From assembly GCF_013410115.1 (NCBI RefSeq), contig NZ_JACCCV010000001.1, positions 1,302,001 to 1,366,000 on the forward strand: 64,000 nt of DNA. The letters are read 5' to 3'. The DNA comes from Tunturiibacter gelidiferens. Its GTDB lineage: Bacteria > Acidobacteriota > Terriglobia > Terriglobales > Acidobacteriaceae. How positions within the stretch are numbered: the stretch's first letter is position 1; every line of letters starts with the position of its first letter. Of the stretch, positions 1 through 9,768 are shown one piece after another. The translations under genes and the position numbers were made by a program. The notes beneath the pieces were generated by a model, which worked only from the letters and a program-made list of their open reading frames with translations, was not told the DNA's origin and ran no database searches.

Positions 1-939
1 GGCGCGCATGCGACGGATGACACCGTGGACCTCGGAGAGATTGCTGGTGTAGATGTCTTTGAGGTTGGGATCACCCTGGGCATTTATGCCGCCGGCTTCG
101 GGCTCGTTGCGGAGTTGGGGGTCTTCGAAGAGTGTGGGGATGGCGTCGAGGCGGAAGCCTGCCACGCCGCGGTCGAGCCAGAAGCGCATGGCGTCGAAGC
201 AGGCTTTTTCGACGGCGGGGTTGCGCCAGTTGAGGTCGGGCTGCTGCTTGTAGAACTTGTGATAGTAGAACTGGTGAACTGCCGGGACCCACTCCCAAGC
301 GGAGCCACCGAAGCCGGAGATCCAGTTATTGGGCGGTACGCGGCCTTCGTGTTCGAAGCGCTTTTGATAGGCGGTGACGTTGGGGCCGTTGGCGGGGACG
401 CCGTCGTTCCAGACGTACCAGTCATGCTTGGGGTTGGTGCGGGAGCTGGCGGAGTCGATGAACCACTGGTGTTTGTCTGAGGTGTGGTTGAGGACCATGT
501 CCAGGACGACGCGAATGTTGCGCTGTTTGCCCTCGGCGATGAGGTGGTCCATATCGGCCAGAGTGCCGTACTGTGGGTCTACGGCCTGGTAGTCGGAGAT
601 GTCATAGCCGAAGTCGACCTGGGGCGAGGGGTACATAGGCGCGATCCAGATGGCGTCGATGCCGAGGCTTTTGAGGTAGTCGAGCCGCTGGGTGATACCG
701 TTGAGATCGCCGATGCCATCGCCGTTGGAGTCCTGAAAGCTGCGGGGATAGATCTCGTAGAGGACGGCATGCTTCCACCAGGGGCCGTCGTTGTGCGCGG
801 CAGCGGTTGCGGTCGATGGCTGCGGTGTCTGACCTAGTGCGATGCTTCCGGAGGTCCAGAGCGCGCTGGTGGCAAGGATTGCGAGGAGAGGCAGCCAGCT
901 TGAAGATGATGCGTTGCGATGGCGTAACTTGGTGGTCAA
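1..939 (-). CDS. GH13 alpha-amylase/alpha-glucosidase family protein, 3' end cut by window edge
   Basis: Secreted glycoside hydrolase of family 13, probably an alpha-glucosidase or oligo-1,6-glucosidase type enzyme acting on maltodextrin-like sugars. The visible 313 codons show a signal-peptide-like N-terminus, then the GH13 opening (WWKHAVLYEIYPRSFQD), the loop SNGDGIGDLNGI, region YLKSLGIDAIWIAPMYPSP, and conserved region I in the form DMVLNHTSDKHQWF. The nucleophile and acid/base regions lie outside the window. I chose the TTG at 937-939 because a GGAGG motif sits 5 bases upstream and the frame gives a hydrophobic export signal; no suitable ATG precedes the domain. It shares its strand with the GntR/LacI regulator that lies upstream of it, which suggests sugar-responsive control. 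Family call is firm; the exact substrate is not. Confidence 0.88.
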   Translation of the reverse strand, partial: MTTKLRHRNASSSSWLPLLAILATSALWTSGSIALGQTPQPSTATAAAHNDGPWWKHAVLYEIYPRSFQDSNGDGIGDLNGITQRLDYLKSLGIDAIWIAPMYPSPQVDFGYDISDYQAVDPQYGTLADMDHLIAEGKQRNIRVVLDMVLNHTSDKHQWFIDSASSRTNPKHDWYVWNDGVPANGPNVTAYQKRFEHEGRVPPNNWISGFGGSAWEWVPAVHQFYYHKFYKQQPDLNWRNPAVEKACFDAMRFWLDRGVAGFRLDAIPTLFEDPQLRNEPEAGGINAQGDPNLKDIYTSNLSEVHGVIRRMRA

Positions 940-1079
940 AACAGCCTCCGGGGAGTTCGCAACACTATAGCATTTGGGATGCGGGTCGCGACCGATCGAC
1001 ATGGCATTTTGGGTGTGGGCTGTGGAGCGGAAAATTTCGCGGCATGGGTTGAGCGCACCGGGTTTAATTGGCGGCAGAT

Positions 1080-2282
1080 CTATGAAAGTTTGTGGTTGGG
1101 TGAGGGATGGGTTCCGCAAGAGCTGCGAAGAACGGTTTTCGTCTGCAAGAGGATGTCGCGTGTGGGGAGATCGGGTTTCTCCAGCCGCTGGAGCATTGTT
1201 GCAATGGCCATGGCGCCGATGTCGGCACAGTTCTGATGCTGTGTGGTGAGTGGCACGGGCAGGAGGCTCGCGTATTTTACGTCGTCGATTCCGACGATGC
1301 GGATCTCGTCCGGGACGCGTATTCCACGAGCGGCGAGGCCCTGCATGATGCGGGCCGCGGTGATGTCGTTGGCGCAGACGATTGCGTCGGGGTGGCAGTC
1401 TTTGAGCAGAGTCTGGAGGAATTGAGGATCTTCCGGATCGCCGAGGCGTACGAGGTCCTGTTGCGGGTGGATTCCGCGAGAGAGGAGAGCCTCTCGATAG
1501 CCGGCGATTCTTCCGTGAACGGTGGAGGCAGAGAGGCGCCTGGCGACAAAGACGATGCGTCTTGCTCCATGAAGGAGCAGATGCTGCGTGATGAGGAAGC
1601 CGGCACTGCGATTGTCGATGCCGACGAGGTCATATTTTGAACGCAAGGGATAGGGCGCGAAGCACCGGTCGAGCAACACGACGGGAATGCCTGCGCGATC
1701 GAACGCAGAGGCGATGCGTCGGTTGACGATGTCTTTTTCCGGAGTGAATTCGAGCGGCGCGAAGAAGACTCCGGAGACTTTTTGCGCGATGTACTTGTGG
1801 CAGAGCTGCTCGGCCTCTTTCTGCTGCTGGGCTAACTCGCCCATGGAGTGTCCCCACAAGAGAGAGTGGGGTTTGGAGAGAGGCGACCGCATCATGCCGT
1901 TGCAGATTGGCTCGAAGATCTCGGTTCTCCCGAGATCGGGAATCAGTAGACCGAATACATGATCGGTCGATGCGATGGGAGCGAGCACGTGGGTGCCTGA
2001 ACCTGGTCGTCGCGATACGAGGCCCTGCAACTGGAGTTCATGGACGGCTTTGGCCACCGTGATACGTGAGGTGTTGTAGCGCTTTCCGAGTTCTGCTTCG
2101 CTTGGGAGGCGATCACCGCGACGAAGCGTCCCCGCTTTGATTGCGGAATGCAGATCTTCAAGGACCTGCCGGTACTTTGGCGTGACGGGGTGAGCAGACT
2201 CTTTCCTGCTGCCGAAGCTTACTTGTGAGTCGGCGACTGTCGGTGGTCTGGTCTCGATTCGGCGGCCCTGATCGTTCTTCAT
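1080..2282 (-). CDS. GntR/LacI hybrid transcriptional regulator (AraR-type)
   Basis: Sugar-responsive DNA-binding regulator. An N-terminal GntR winged helix (about residues 37-98; LPSEAELGKRYNTSRITVAKAVHEL, then RRPGSGTHV) is joined to a LacI/periplasmic-binding-type effector domain (about 105-395; VFGLLIPDLG, GIPVVLLDR, GIDNRSAG, DAIVCANDITA, IRIVGIDDVKYASLLPVPLTT). This combination is that of B. subtilis AraR and its relatives, which bind a sugar or sugar phosphate and release DNA. The start is uncertain: ATG at 2282 is used, an in-frame ATG lies at 2291, and TTG or ATG codons extend the frame to 2387; none has a strong ribosome binding site. A TGT-N4-ACA palindrome at 2326-2335 lies just upstream and favours the short start. 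The GH13 gene follows on the same strand and a TonB receptor lies divergently, both plausible targets. Confidence 0.9.
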   Translation of the reverse strand: MKNDQGRRIETRPPTVADSQVSFGSRKESAHPVTPKYRQVLEDLHSAIKAGTLRRGDRLPSEAELGKRYNTSRITVAKAVHELQLQGLVSRRPGSGTHVLAPIASTDHVFGLLIPDLGRTEIFEPICNGMMRSPLSKPHSLLWGHSMGELAQQQKEAEQLCHKYIAQKVSGVFFAPLEFTPEKDIVNRRIASAFDRAGIPVVLLDRCFAPYPLRSKYDLVGIDNRSAGFLITQHLLLHGARRIVFVARRLSASTVHGRIAGYREALLSRGIHPQQDLVRLGDPEDPQFLQTLLKDCHPDAIVCANDITAARIMQGLAARGIRVPDEIRIVGIDDVKYASLLPVPLTTQHQNCADIGAMAIATMLQRLEKPDLPTRDILLQTKTVLRSSCGTHPSPNHKLS

Positions 2283-2325
2283 GTAATCCATTCCGAGAGG
2301 GTTCGGTCTGAGGATCTGTCGATAA

Positions 2326-2335
2326 TGTATAGACA
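2326..2335. promoter_or_regulatory. Possible operator, TGTATAGACA
   Basis: Short inverted repeat TGT-ATAG-ACA 44 bases upstream of the preferred start of the GntR/LacI regulator. GntR-family operators often contain TNGT/ACNA half sites, so self-regulation is plausible. The motif is short and could be chance. Confidence 0.25.
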
Positions 2336-2387
2336 AATCGTTCATGAGACGAATGCGAGCTTGATTTGGTGATCGGGAGGTGGTCAA

Positions 2388-2803
2388 CCTTTCGGTTGAT
2401 ATTTAGCTGCACCTCGAGGCCCATTTGATTTTCGCCGATGCGGGATAAGTTGTTATTTATCTGCTATTTGACAGTAGATTCCTCATGGCTGGGTGGGATG
2501 GATCTCGCTAATAGGTCTGACCACTTTACCCATTTTTGCCCCGTCCGTCCCTTGAGGGTTGCTTTGTCAACAACTTGCAAATATTTACCGATCAAACTCG
2601 TTGACATCTTCTAGAGCTGTCGGGTATTTTTCGTTGCGATTCAAAGGGCCAACTGTTTCGGATTTGTACGCAGGCGATGTTTACCTGGTGTCCGTTAAAG
2701 ATTTATGCCGCTAGCGACTTTGAAGTGATGTTCGGCAGCAGTTAAAAGATGATTGATGATTGCCAACAGTAAGCAAACGTGAAGCACTTTTTGGAGGTTT
2801 GAG
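2388..2803. other. Intergenic region between divergent regulator and TonB receptor
   Basis: About 415 bases with no credible gene, relatively AT-rich compared with its flanks. It holds the inverted repeat TTGTCAACAA (2564-2573) and a candidate sigma-70-like promoter, TTGACA at 2601-2606 with TATTTT at 2625-2630 (18-base spacer), pointing at the TonB receptor. The inverted repeat lies about 30 bases upstream of that -35 and could bind the neighbouring GntR/LacI regulator. No other structure was seen. Confidence 0.35.
2601..2630 (+). promoter_or_regulatory. Candidate sigma-70-like promoter of the TonB receptor
   Basis: Consensus -35 TTGACA (2601-2606), 18-base spacer and weak -10 TATTTT (2625-2630). 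It would give a leader of roughly 165 bases before the receptor start at 2804. The -35 is perfect, the -10 matches 4 of 6. Confidence 0.3.
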
Positions 2804-5800
2804 ATGAGATTTGTGACGCGCGTAACAGTCGGGTTGCTCTTTGCCGTGTGTGCTCTGGCGTCTTCGCCGATTGCATATGGCCAAGCGGTTTATGGTTCGA
2901 TCTTTGGATCGACCCTCGACACCACGGGTGCGGCCGTTCCAGGCGCGACGATAACCGTGATCGACGATGCGAAAGGAACGTCGGTCAACGTGCAGTCGAA
3001 CGCGAGCGGCGAATTTACTGTTGAACATCTCATCCCAGACCTTTACGACGTGAAGGTGAGCGCGCCGGGTTTCAAGGGGTTTGAGCAGAAGGGCATTCGG
3101 GTCACTGCAGACACCTCTATCAAGGTGGAGGCGGCTCTGACGGTCGGAGGATCCGATCAAACCATTGAAGTGGACGCAGACGCGATTCCCCAGTTAAAGA
3201 CGGACCGCGCGGACGTATCCACGACATTCGGGGCGAAGGAGATCACAGACCTTCCTATTCCGGACAGGAACTTTACGAATTTGCAGCTGCTGTTGCCAGG
3301 GGCACAACTGCTTGGGTGGAGCCATGCGGCGAGTGAAAATCCGCAGGGTTCGAAGCAGATCGAAGTGGATGGCCAGGCGTTTGCGGGAGTCGCGTTCCAG
3401 TTGGATGGAACCGACAATCAAGACCCGATCTTAGGAATTATTGTGGTCAACCCCAACTCCGACTCGCTGTCCGAGACGAAGATTACGACACAGAACTTCG
3501 ACGCTGAGTTTGGCAAGGCAGTGTCTTCGGTAGTGACGGCGCAGACGAAGTCGGGGTCTAACAGCTGGCATGGATCGGCATTCGACTACCGCGAGAGTAA
3601 CGCGAACCTTGCCCGCGAGCCGTTCTCACAAGGTCCATCCCAGCTTTCGGCGACGAACCCGTTCCCGCAGGGATTGAAGAATCAGTTTGGCGGATCGATT
3701 GGTGGAAAGATCATCAAGGATAAGTTGTTCTTCTTTGGAGACTACCAAGGAGTTAGGCAGAAGGTTGGTATAGCGAACGTGCAGACTGTTCCGACGGCGC
3801 ACCTCGTCTCGACCTGCATTGGCTCGGCCACAACCGTAACTGGACAGCCCGGATGCGATTTCAGTGAATATACTCCGGCAGTCGGACAGCTCTACCACCA
3901 GGTAAACGGCCAGTCCGTTGCGTTCGCGAACAACGTTATCCCGGCATCGGACCTGTCGGTGCCGGCAGTGAACTTCTTCAAGCTTCTAGCGCCTTACGCT
4001 CCGAATACGGCCGGCTCTCCGGTAGGTGGAATCACTGGTATCAAGAACAACTATGCGGGTAGCGGGACCGGCGGCTTCAACAGCGATCAGTGGGATGTTC
4101 GAGGTGATTGGACGGCCAACGATCGGATACATGTCTTCGGACGCTTCAGCCGCTTCACGGATACACTTACCGGTAAGACGATCTTTGGCGCTGCTGGAGG
4201 ATCGGGGTTTGGCCTGGGTGGTTATGGTGGCACCTCGCAGGGAGCAAACGACAGCGCAGCGGCGGGCGTAGATATTGCCGTCAATTCGAAGTTGGTTACC
4301 GACGTTCGCCTTGGCTACTTCCGGTACAACATTGGGACATCGAAGTATGACGCGGGTACAAATCTGGCTACGAACATTGGAGCGCCGGGTTTGAATCTGG
4401 GAGATCCCATCACGAGTGGTTCACCGTCGTTTCAGCTAACGGAAGTCGGCAGCTTTGGACCACCGAACAACAGCCAAACTCAGGGACCGCAATACGGTGC
4501 CGGGTTGAACGTGGACCGTTGCAACTGCCCGCTGATCGAGCGCGAGGACCAGTTCCAGCTTGCGAACAACTGGACCAAGACGATAGGCAACCACAGCGTG
4601 AAGTTCGGCATGGACCTGCGTTATGCACGCAACCTGAGAGTGCCAAGCGACAACGACCGCACGGGTCTTCTTTTCTTCGGTACTGGTCCATCGTCGAACG
4701 GGGGTAACGGATCGACCGGACTGGGGTTTGCATCGTTCGCACTCGGCAGCCCAACTGAGTTTGAGCGATATGTGAGTACAACGACAAATGCCAAGGAGTT
4801 TCAGAAGCGGGACTTCTTCTACGCCCAGGATACGTGGCGAGTTACTTCGAAGCTCACGGTCAACCTGGGCTTACGCTATGAGCTGTACTTCCCAGAGAGT
4901 GTGAACGCCAAGGGAAATGGAGCGCTTCTGAACCCCACCACCGGTTACCTCCAGGTGGCAGGTTATGGCAACATTGGCAGCAACATGAACTACAACCGCC
5001 CGGGTAACGCCTATAACCCACGCATCGGCGTTGCGTATCAGGCGACTCCTTTGACTGTAATCCGGGCAGGATACGGACGCAGCTTCGACATCGGTGTATT
5101 CGGTTCGATCTTCGGTCACGCGGCAACGCAGAACCTTCCAGTGCTGCAGAACCAGGCCATCACGGCCAGCGGTACGGCTTCTACGTTCGACCTAGCAGTG
5201 GGACCACCTTTGGCGACGCCGGTCGCAGTACCAGCGAGCGGTCTTCTGCCAAATCCGGGTTATCAGGTGACTTCGCGCGCGCGGCCAACGACCCTTCGCC
5301 TGCCAACTCTCGATGCCTGGAATTTGAGTGTGCAACAGTCGTTCTCACCCACATTGTCGATGACGGTCGCCTATGTCGGCAATAAAGGAACTCATACCTT
5401 CGGCGACATTTCGGGTAATACGACCAACCCGAACGAGGCCGCAATCGCTTTACCCTCAAATCAGAGCTTCAACGGTGAGGCACTGCACTGGGATCCGACG
5501 CTGCCCAATCTTCCGGGTGGTGTGAGTCAGTATGTCAATGGTGTTGGCCCGGGTGGCGCTGTCAACAACCAGAACCTGCTGCGGCGGTATTACGGCGGTA
5601 AGCTGGCGGCCTGCGCCGATCCGAACTATTCGCAACCGACCGGGCAAGGCCTCGCTCCGGGCGCTTGCGGATGGAGTAACGATGTAACGGATTTCTCGGA
5701 CAATCTCGATACTCACTACAACGCGCTGCAGGTAACGGTGGCAAAGACTTATGCCCACGGTATTTCGCTCAATGCAAACTATGCCTGGCAGCAAGCACTT

Positions 5801-6448
5801 AGCGACTCGGTAAACTATTCGTCCTGGGACAAGCATATCGTTGCGGGCCGCGACGGCGCGCTGCGTCAGCAGCAGATTATCGTTTACGGGTTGTTCGAGT
5901 TACCGTTTGGCAGGAACAAGCTGTTGCTCTCGAACGCGAACCGAGTGGTCAATCAGATCGTGAGCGGGATCCAGATCAGTCCGGTGATCAACTACTCCAG
6001 CGGCTTGCCGTTCACCTTGACATATTCGACCTGCAGCCAGCAGGTTCCGTCAGATGCGCCCTGTCGAGTGAACGGCGATACTCGCCGTTTCCACTCCCAG
6101 GAGACGGGAATCCCGGGTAATAACCTGTTGTTTTACCAGACTTATAATATCGATAGTGGCAACGGGCCTTTCTCGCGACCGGGTCTCGACCAGATCGGCA
6201 ATGTGGGACGGAACACGGTCTTCGGGCCGCATTTCTTCAACGCTGATCTGTCGATTCAGAAGAACTTCCTTATTCGTGAGAAGCTAACCTTTCAGCTGCG
6301 AGCGGATGGCTTCAACGCCTTCAACCATATCAACTGGGGCACACCTGGCGGCAATGTGGACCAGGGAGGCTCGATTACGAACGGACCCTTCCCGAACAAC
6401 TCGGCCAATCCGAGGCAGTTGCAGTTCTCTGGGCGTTTCCAGTTCTAG
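2804..6448 (+). CDS. TonB-dependent receptor with carboxypeptidase-regulatory-like domain (Oar-like)
   Basis: Outer-membrane transporter of 1214 residues. Order: signal peptide (about 1-26), an Ig-like carboxypeptidase-regulatory-like domain (about 28-115; GAAVPGATITV, FTVEHLIPDLYDVKVSAPGF), a plug region (about 130-260; ITDLPIPDRNFTNLQLLLPG, VDGQAFAGVAFQLDGTDNQD), then a large beta-barrel ending RQLQFSGRFQF with the C-terminal phenylalanine expected for barrel insertion. Such receptors are highly duplicated in Terriglobia and are assumed to import glycan breakdown products, but the ligand cannot be read from sequence. The start has GGAGG 7 bases upstream. A terminator-like hairpin follows at 6464-6493. 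The next genes on the same strand encode two TPR proteins and a CRTAC1 protein, a recurring neighbourhood in this group. Confidence 0.93.
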   Translation: MRFVTRVTVGLLFAVCALASSPIAYGQAVYGSIFGSTLDTTGAAVPGATITVIDDAKGTSVNVQSNASGEFTVEHLIPDLYDVKVSAPGFKGFEQKGIRVTADTSIKVEAALTVGGSDQTIEVDADAIPQLKTDRADVSTTFGAKEITDLPIPDRNFTNLQLLLPGAQLLGWSHAASENPQGSKQIEVDGQAFAGVAFQLDGTDNQDPILGIIVVNPNSDSLSETKITTQNFDAEFGKAVSSVVTAQTKSGSNSWHGSAFDYRESNANLAREPFSQGPSQLSATNPFPQGLKNQFGGSIGGKIIKDKLFFFGDYQGVRQKVGIANVQTVPTAHLVSTCIGSATTVTGQPGCDFSEYTPAVGQLYHQVNGQSVAFANNVIPASDLSVPAVNFFKLLAPYAPNTAGSPVGGITGIKNNYAGSGTGGFNSDQWDVRGDWTANDRIHVFGRFSRFTDTLTGKTIFGAAGGSGFGLGGYGGTSQGANDSAAAGVDIAVNSKLVTDVRLGYFRYNIGTSKYDAGTNLATNIGAPGLNLGDPITSGSPSFQLTEVGSFGPPNNSQTQGPQYGAGLNVDRCNCPLIEREDQFQLANNWTKTIGNHSVKFGMDLRYARNLRVPSDNDRTGLLFFGTGPSSNGGNGSTGLGFASFALGSPTEFERYVSTTTNAKEFQKRDFFYAQDTWRVTSKLTVNLGLRYELYFPESVNAKGNGALLNPTTGYLQVAGYGNIGSNMNYNRPGNAYNPRIGVAYQATPLTVIRAGYGRSFDIGVFGSIFGHAATQNLPVLQNQAITASGTASTFDLAVGPPLATPVAVPASGLLPNPGYQVTSRARPTTLRLPTLDAWNLSVQQSFSPTLSMTVAYVGNKGTHTFGDISGNTTNPNEAAIALPSNQSFNGEALHWDPTLPNLPGGVSQYVNGVGPGGAVNNQNLLRRYYGGKLAACADPNYSQPTGQGLAPGACGWSNDVTDFSDNLDTHYNALQVTVAKTYAHGISLNANYAWQQALSDSVNYSSWDKHIVAGRDGALRQQQIIVYGLFELPFGRNKLLLSNANRVVNQIVSGIQISPVINYSSGLPFTLTYSTCSQQVPSDAPCRVNGDTRRFHSQETGIPGNNLLFYQTYNIDSGNGPFSRPGLDQIGNVGRNTVFGPHFFNADLSIQKNFLIREKLTFQLRADGFNAFNHINWGTPGGNVDQGGSITNGPFPNNSANPRQLQFSGRFQF

Positions 6449-6463
6449 ACCTAGCAGGGATTT

Positions 6464-6493
6464 AAAAAAGGGGGAGCTACGGCTCTCCCTTTT
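6464..6493 (+). terminator. Rho-independent terminator or attenuator after the TonB receptor
   Basis: Stem AAAAGGG-G-GAGC / GCTC-T-CCCTTTT around the loop TACG, with one internal mismatch and a short T run. It lies between the receptor stop and the first TPR gene and would reduce readthrough into that gene. Confidence 0.7.
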
Positions 6494-6522
6494 GTTTCGG
6501 TTACACTCGGTCCAGATCTTCT

Positions 6523-7620
6523 ATGCGTCACGTGCTTAAAGTAGTGCTATCGGGCTGCCTGTCTTTCTTTGCGGCACAATCCCTGCCATTTGGACTTGCA
6601 CAGAGTCCGACACAAACTTTACCTGCAGCACCGGATCCACTGGTGTCCTCACCGGGCGCTGCCGCTGTTGAGGCTACACCAAGTCTGACGCAGCTGCGCG
6701 CGATGATCGATCGTGGGCTGGCAGTAGATGCTCTGAAGCAACTGGATGTGCTGGCTGCGCAACAGCCGGTGCCGACGGGCGTCAATCGGTTGCGCGGTCT
6801 TGCTCTGTACTCGACCAATGACTTTACGGATGCGGACGTTGCGTTCGCGAGTGCCTTGAAGCAGGATCCTCATGATGAAGAGTCGGCGCAGTTGCGAGGG
6901 CTGACGTTGTTTCGGATGGGGAGACCAGCGGCTGCGATCCCATTTCTTGAATCTGCTTCTAACTGGACGTCGCAGACCAGAGTGGACCCCAACTATGTGC
7001 TCGCTCTTTGTTACATCGATACCAACCAGTACGACAATGCACGCCGGGCGTTTGCGACGCAGTATGGTTTCGCAGCTGATTCGGCTCCGGCCTATCTTCT
7101 GGCTGCGCGAATGCTGCTGCGTCGGGACTATCTGATCGTGGCGCAGCAGTTCGCTACAAAGGCGCTGGAACTGGAGCCGCAGTTACCGCTTGCGCATTCC
7201 CTGCTTGGCGAAGTTGCGCTGGCTGGGGAGCACCTGGATACGGCGATTGCGGAGTTTGAGAAGGAACGGCTTCGTAATCCGCTCGATGGGAGCATCTATG
7301 ACAGGCTGGGTGACGCTTATAGCCGAGCCGGGGACTATACGAAGGCGCAGCAATCGCTCCAGCGTGCGTTGCTGCTCGAACCGACCACGACGGGACCGTA
7401 TATTTTGCTGGGGAAGGTTTTGCTGAAGCGGCAAGATCCGGCGAGCGCGGTGATGTACCTGGAACGGGCCGAAAAGATGGACTCTAGTAACTACATCACA
7501 CACAGTCTGCTGGGACAGGCGTACCGGTCGCTAGGAAGGGCAGAGGACGCGAGTCGAGAGACCGAGGTCTCGCACAAGATACAGGCTGCGAACGAACCTA
7601 AGCTCGAGACACTTCATTGA
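6523..7620 (+). CDS. Secreted tetratricopeptide repeat protein
   Basis: 365-residue exported TPR protein of unknown specific role. A signal peptide (MRHVLKVVLSGCLSFFAAQSL) is followed by a proline- and alanine-rich linker and about seven or eight TPR units, seen as repeated patterns such as GDAYSRAGDYTKAQQSLQRALLLEP and LGEVALAGEHLDTAIAEFEKE. TPR arrays make superhelical scaffolds for protein contacts. The gene follows a TonB receptor after a terminator-like hairpin and precedes a second TPR gene and a CRTAC1 gene on the same strand, so an envelope complex is conceivable but is inference. The family is clear; the partner is unknown. Confidence 0.85.
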   Translation: MRHVLKVVLSGCLSFFAAQSLPFGLAQSPTQTLPAAPDPLVSSPGAAAVEATPSLTQLRAMIDRGLAVDALKQLDVLAAQQPVPTGVNRLRGLALYSTNDFTDADVAFASALKQDPHDEESAQLRGLTLFRMGRPAAAIPFLESASNWTSQTRVDPNYVLALCYIDTNQYDNARRAFATQYGFAADSAPAYLLAARMLLRRDYLIVAQQFATKALELEPQLPLAHSLLGEVALAGEHLDTAIAEFEKERLRNPLDGSIYDRLGDAYSRAGDYTKAQQSLQRALLLEPTTTGPYILLGKVLLKRQDPASAVMYLERAEKMDSSNYITHSLLGQAYRSLGRAEDASRETEVSHKIQAANEPKLETLH

Positions 7621-7846
7621 AGTTGGAGCATTCTTGTCAAGAACAATGCCGAGGCGGGTTTCGACGCGGACGGGTCTTCGTCTCTCGCACGCGTTGGTCC
7701 TGATCCTCTGCATGGTGGGTAGGAGGCGAGTCTGGTCCATCAATACGGAGCCGCTCGGCGTTCGAAGATCATCCGATCAGGTAGTTCGGCATTGGCGAAG
7801 GACAGGGGAGTCTTCGAACAGATAAGATCGGGGTCGCTACAATCCC

Positions 7847-9625
7847 ATGGATAAGCTTCCACAAGACGGGCTCTTTGTCGCGAAGGCGATGTTAATTGGC
7901 TGGATGGCTCTCTCGAAGGTTGCGTTCTCGCAGGAACCGTCGGCGGCGTTGAAGAAGGCAGATGCAGCGTATCGGGCAGGGCAGGCTGCCTTGGCTCAAA
8001 AGGATTTGAGTGCAGCACAGGCCGACTTCGAGCAGGTGGTCCAGTTGGCTCCGCAGGCTGAGCAGGGGCACAGCGCGCTCGGAGCAGTTTTAGTAAGTCG
8101 CGGACAGGTGAAGGAAGGTATTCACGAACTTGAAAGAGCGCTTGCGATAAAAAGCAGTGACAGCACCGCGCAGATGAATCTCGCGATGGCGTATGAGCAG
8201 ATCGGTTCGCCAGAGAAGGCGATTCCGTTATTTTCCAGATGGGAGGTGGAGGCGCGCCTCGAGAAGCGCCCGCTGCCTTCGTATGTACTCGCCGGATATG
8301 CACGTTCTCTTGCAGCGAATCATCAGATCGGTCTTGCTGTCACAAAGATGAAAGCTGCGCTTACGACAGATTCACAGAACGCGGGGCTGCACGACGAGCT
8401 TGGTTCGCTGCATGCGCAGCAGAAGGATTGGGCGCATGCACGAGGGGAGTTTGCGAAGGCCATTCAACTGAATCCGAATTTAGCGGTTGCGCATCTGCAT
8501 CTTGGCCTGGTGATGCAGGCCCAGGGTGACAAGGACGGGATGTCCGAGTTGATGCAGGCAGCGCAACTGGCTCCGCAGGATGCGATGATTGCTCTTGAGT
8601 TTGGCAAAGCGCTTGTGGCAGAGGGGAAGGACGAACAGGCGATTCCGGTCTTCCAACAGGCGCTGGAGTTGGAGCCAAACTCCATCGCAGCTTCGTATCA
8701 ACTTGCTCTCGCTCTACAGCGATCGAACAGGGCACCAGAAGCGATTGTGCTGCTGAGAAAAGTAGTTGCCGCCGAGCCGAACAATGCCGAAGCCATGACT
8801 AATCTCGGGATGGCGCTTTGCCAGGCGCAAGAGGCTAAAGATGCTTTGCCGGTGCTGGAGCGCTCCGTTGCGCTTGCCCCGGAGAGTGTGACGGCGCATC
8901 AGAACCTTGCGGCGGCCTACGTTCAATTGAGCCAGTTTGGCGATGCGGTGGTGGAACTGCGTCGGGCGCTCAAACTGGAGCCTGACGCGCCTCAACTGCA
9001 CTACAACCTGGGTCTTGCGTTCAAGCTGCAGGATGATGCGGTGGGCGCTATCCCGGAGTTAGAGACTGCGCAGAGGCTTGATCCGTCGGCGCCTGAGGCT
9101 CCTTATCTTCTGGGCGTGCTCTACATGCAAACCGGACGGTATGAGGATGCGGCGCGTGAGATGAATGTCTCGCTGAAACTTCGTCCTGAGAATGGAGACG
9201 GATGGGCGACGCTGGGTAGTGTCTACGACAAGTTGAACAAATTGCCCGAAGCTACGTCGGCTCTGCGGGAGGCCATCCGGCAACTTCCAGGTCAGCCTGA
9301 TCCGCACCTGACGCTCGCGGCTGTGCTCGTCAAGCAAAATCAGCCGGGAGAGGCCTCAGCGGAACGCAGGAAAGCAGCTGAGCTTATGCGGAGCAACATG
9401 AACCGTCAGCGCGCGGAGGTTGCTACGAATGCGGGGAACTCTGCGCTGAGAAACAACGACGTGGCGAGCTCTATTACACAGTTTCAAGATGCATTGAGCT
9501 ACGACGCGAATTACGCGGAGGCACATCTTGGTCTTGCGGCGGCACTGGACAGGCAGGGTAAGACCGCAGAGGCGGCGGCGGAGCGTCAGAAGGCTGAGGC
9601 AGTGAAGACATTGGGAAATCCCTAA
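7847..9625 (+). CDS. Secreted tetratricopeptide repeat protein, long array
   Basis: 592-residue TPR protein. After an N-terminal hydrophobic stretch (about residues 10-28) it is almost wholly TPR, about fourteen to sixteen units. Each carries the usual spaced pattern W/LG-Y-A-F-A-P, for example LGLAFKLQDDAVGAIPELETAQRLDP and LAAALDRQGKTAEAAAERQKA. Length exceeds that of most bacterial single-purpose TPR adaptors. It lies 226 bases after the shorter TPR gene, in a stretch where I see no gene, and 143 bases before the CRTAC1 gene. Similar TPR/CRTAC1 pairs occur repeatedly in Acidobacteria and Planctomycetes, so the two products may act together in the periplasm. No enzyme domain is visible. Confidence 0.86.
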   Translation: MDKLPQDGLFVAKAMLIGWMALSKVAFSQEPSAALKKADAAYRAGQAALAQKDLSAAQADFEQVVQLAPQAEQGHSALGAVLVSRGQVKEGIHELERALAIKSSDSTAQMNLAMAYEQIGSPEKAIPLFSRWEVEARLEKRPLPSYVLAGYARSLAANHQIGLAVTKMKAALTTDSQNAGLHDELGSLHAQQKDWAHARGEFAKAIQLNPNLAVAHLHLGLVMQAQGDKDGMSELMQAAQLAPQDAMIALEFGKALVAEGKDEQAIPVFQQALELEPNSIAASYQLALALQRSNRAPEAIVLLRKVVAAEPNNAEAMTNLGMALCQAQEAKDALPVLERSVALAPESVTAHQNLAAAYVQLSQFGDAVVELRRALKLEPDAPQLHYNLGLAFKLQDDAVGAIPELETAQRLDPSAPEAPYLLGVLYMQTGRYEDAAREMNVSLKLRPENGDGWATLGSVYDKLNKLPEATSALREAIRQLPGQPDPHLTLAAVLVKQNQPGEASAERRKAAELMRSNMNRQRAEVATNAGNSALRNNDVASSITQFQDALSYDANYAEAHLGLAAALDRQGKTAEAAAERQKAEAVKTLGNP

Positions 9626-9768
9626 TCGCAAGCCAGGAAATCGGCACAGAGCAGATATCAATAGCGACGAACAGCTTGTGTACAGTGGATTGAAGTGTTC
9701 GCTATAATTCAGCGCACAGAGGAAGGGATGACTCACTGAGTCTCACCTTTCATGGGATCCGGGCAACC

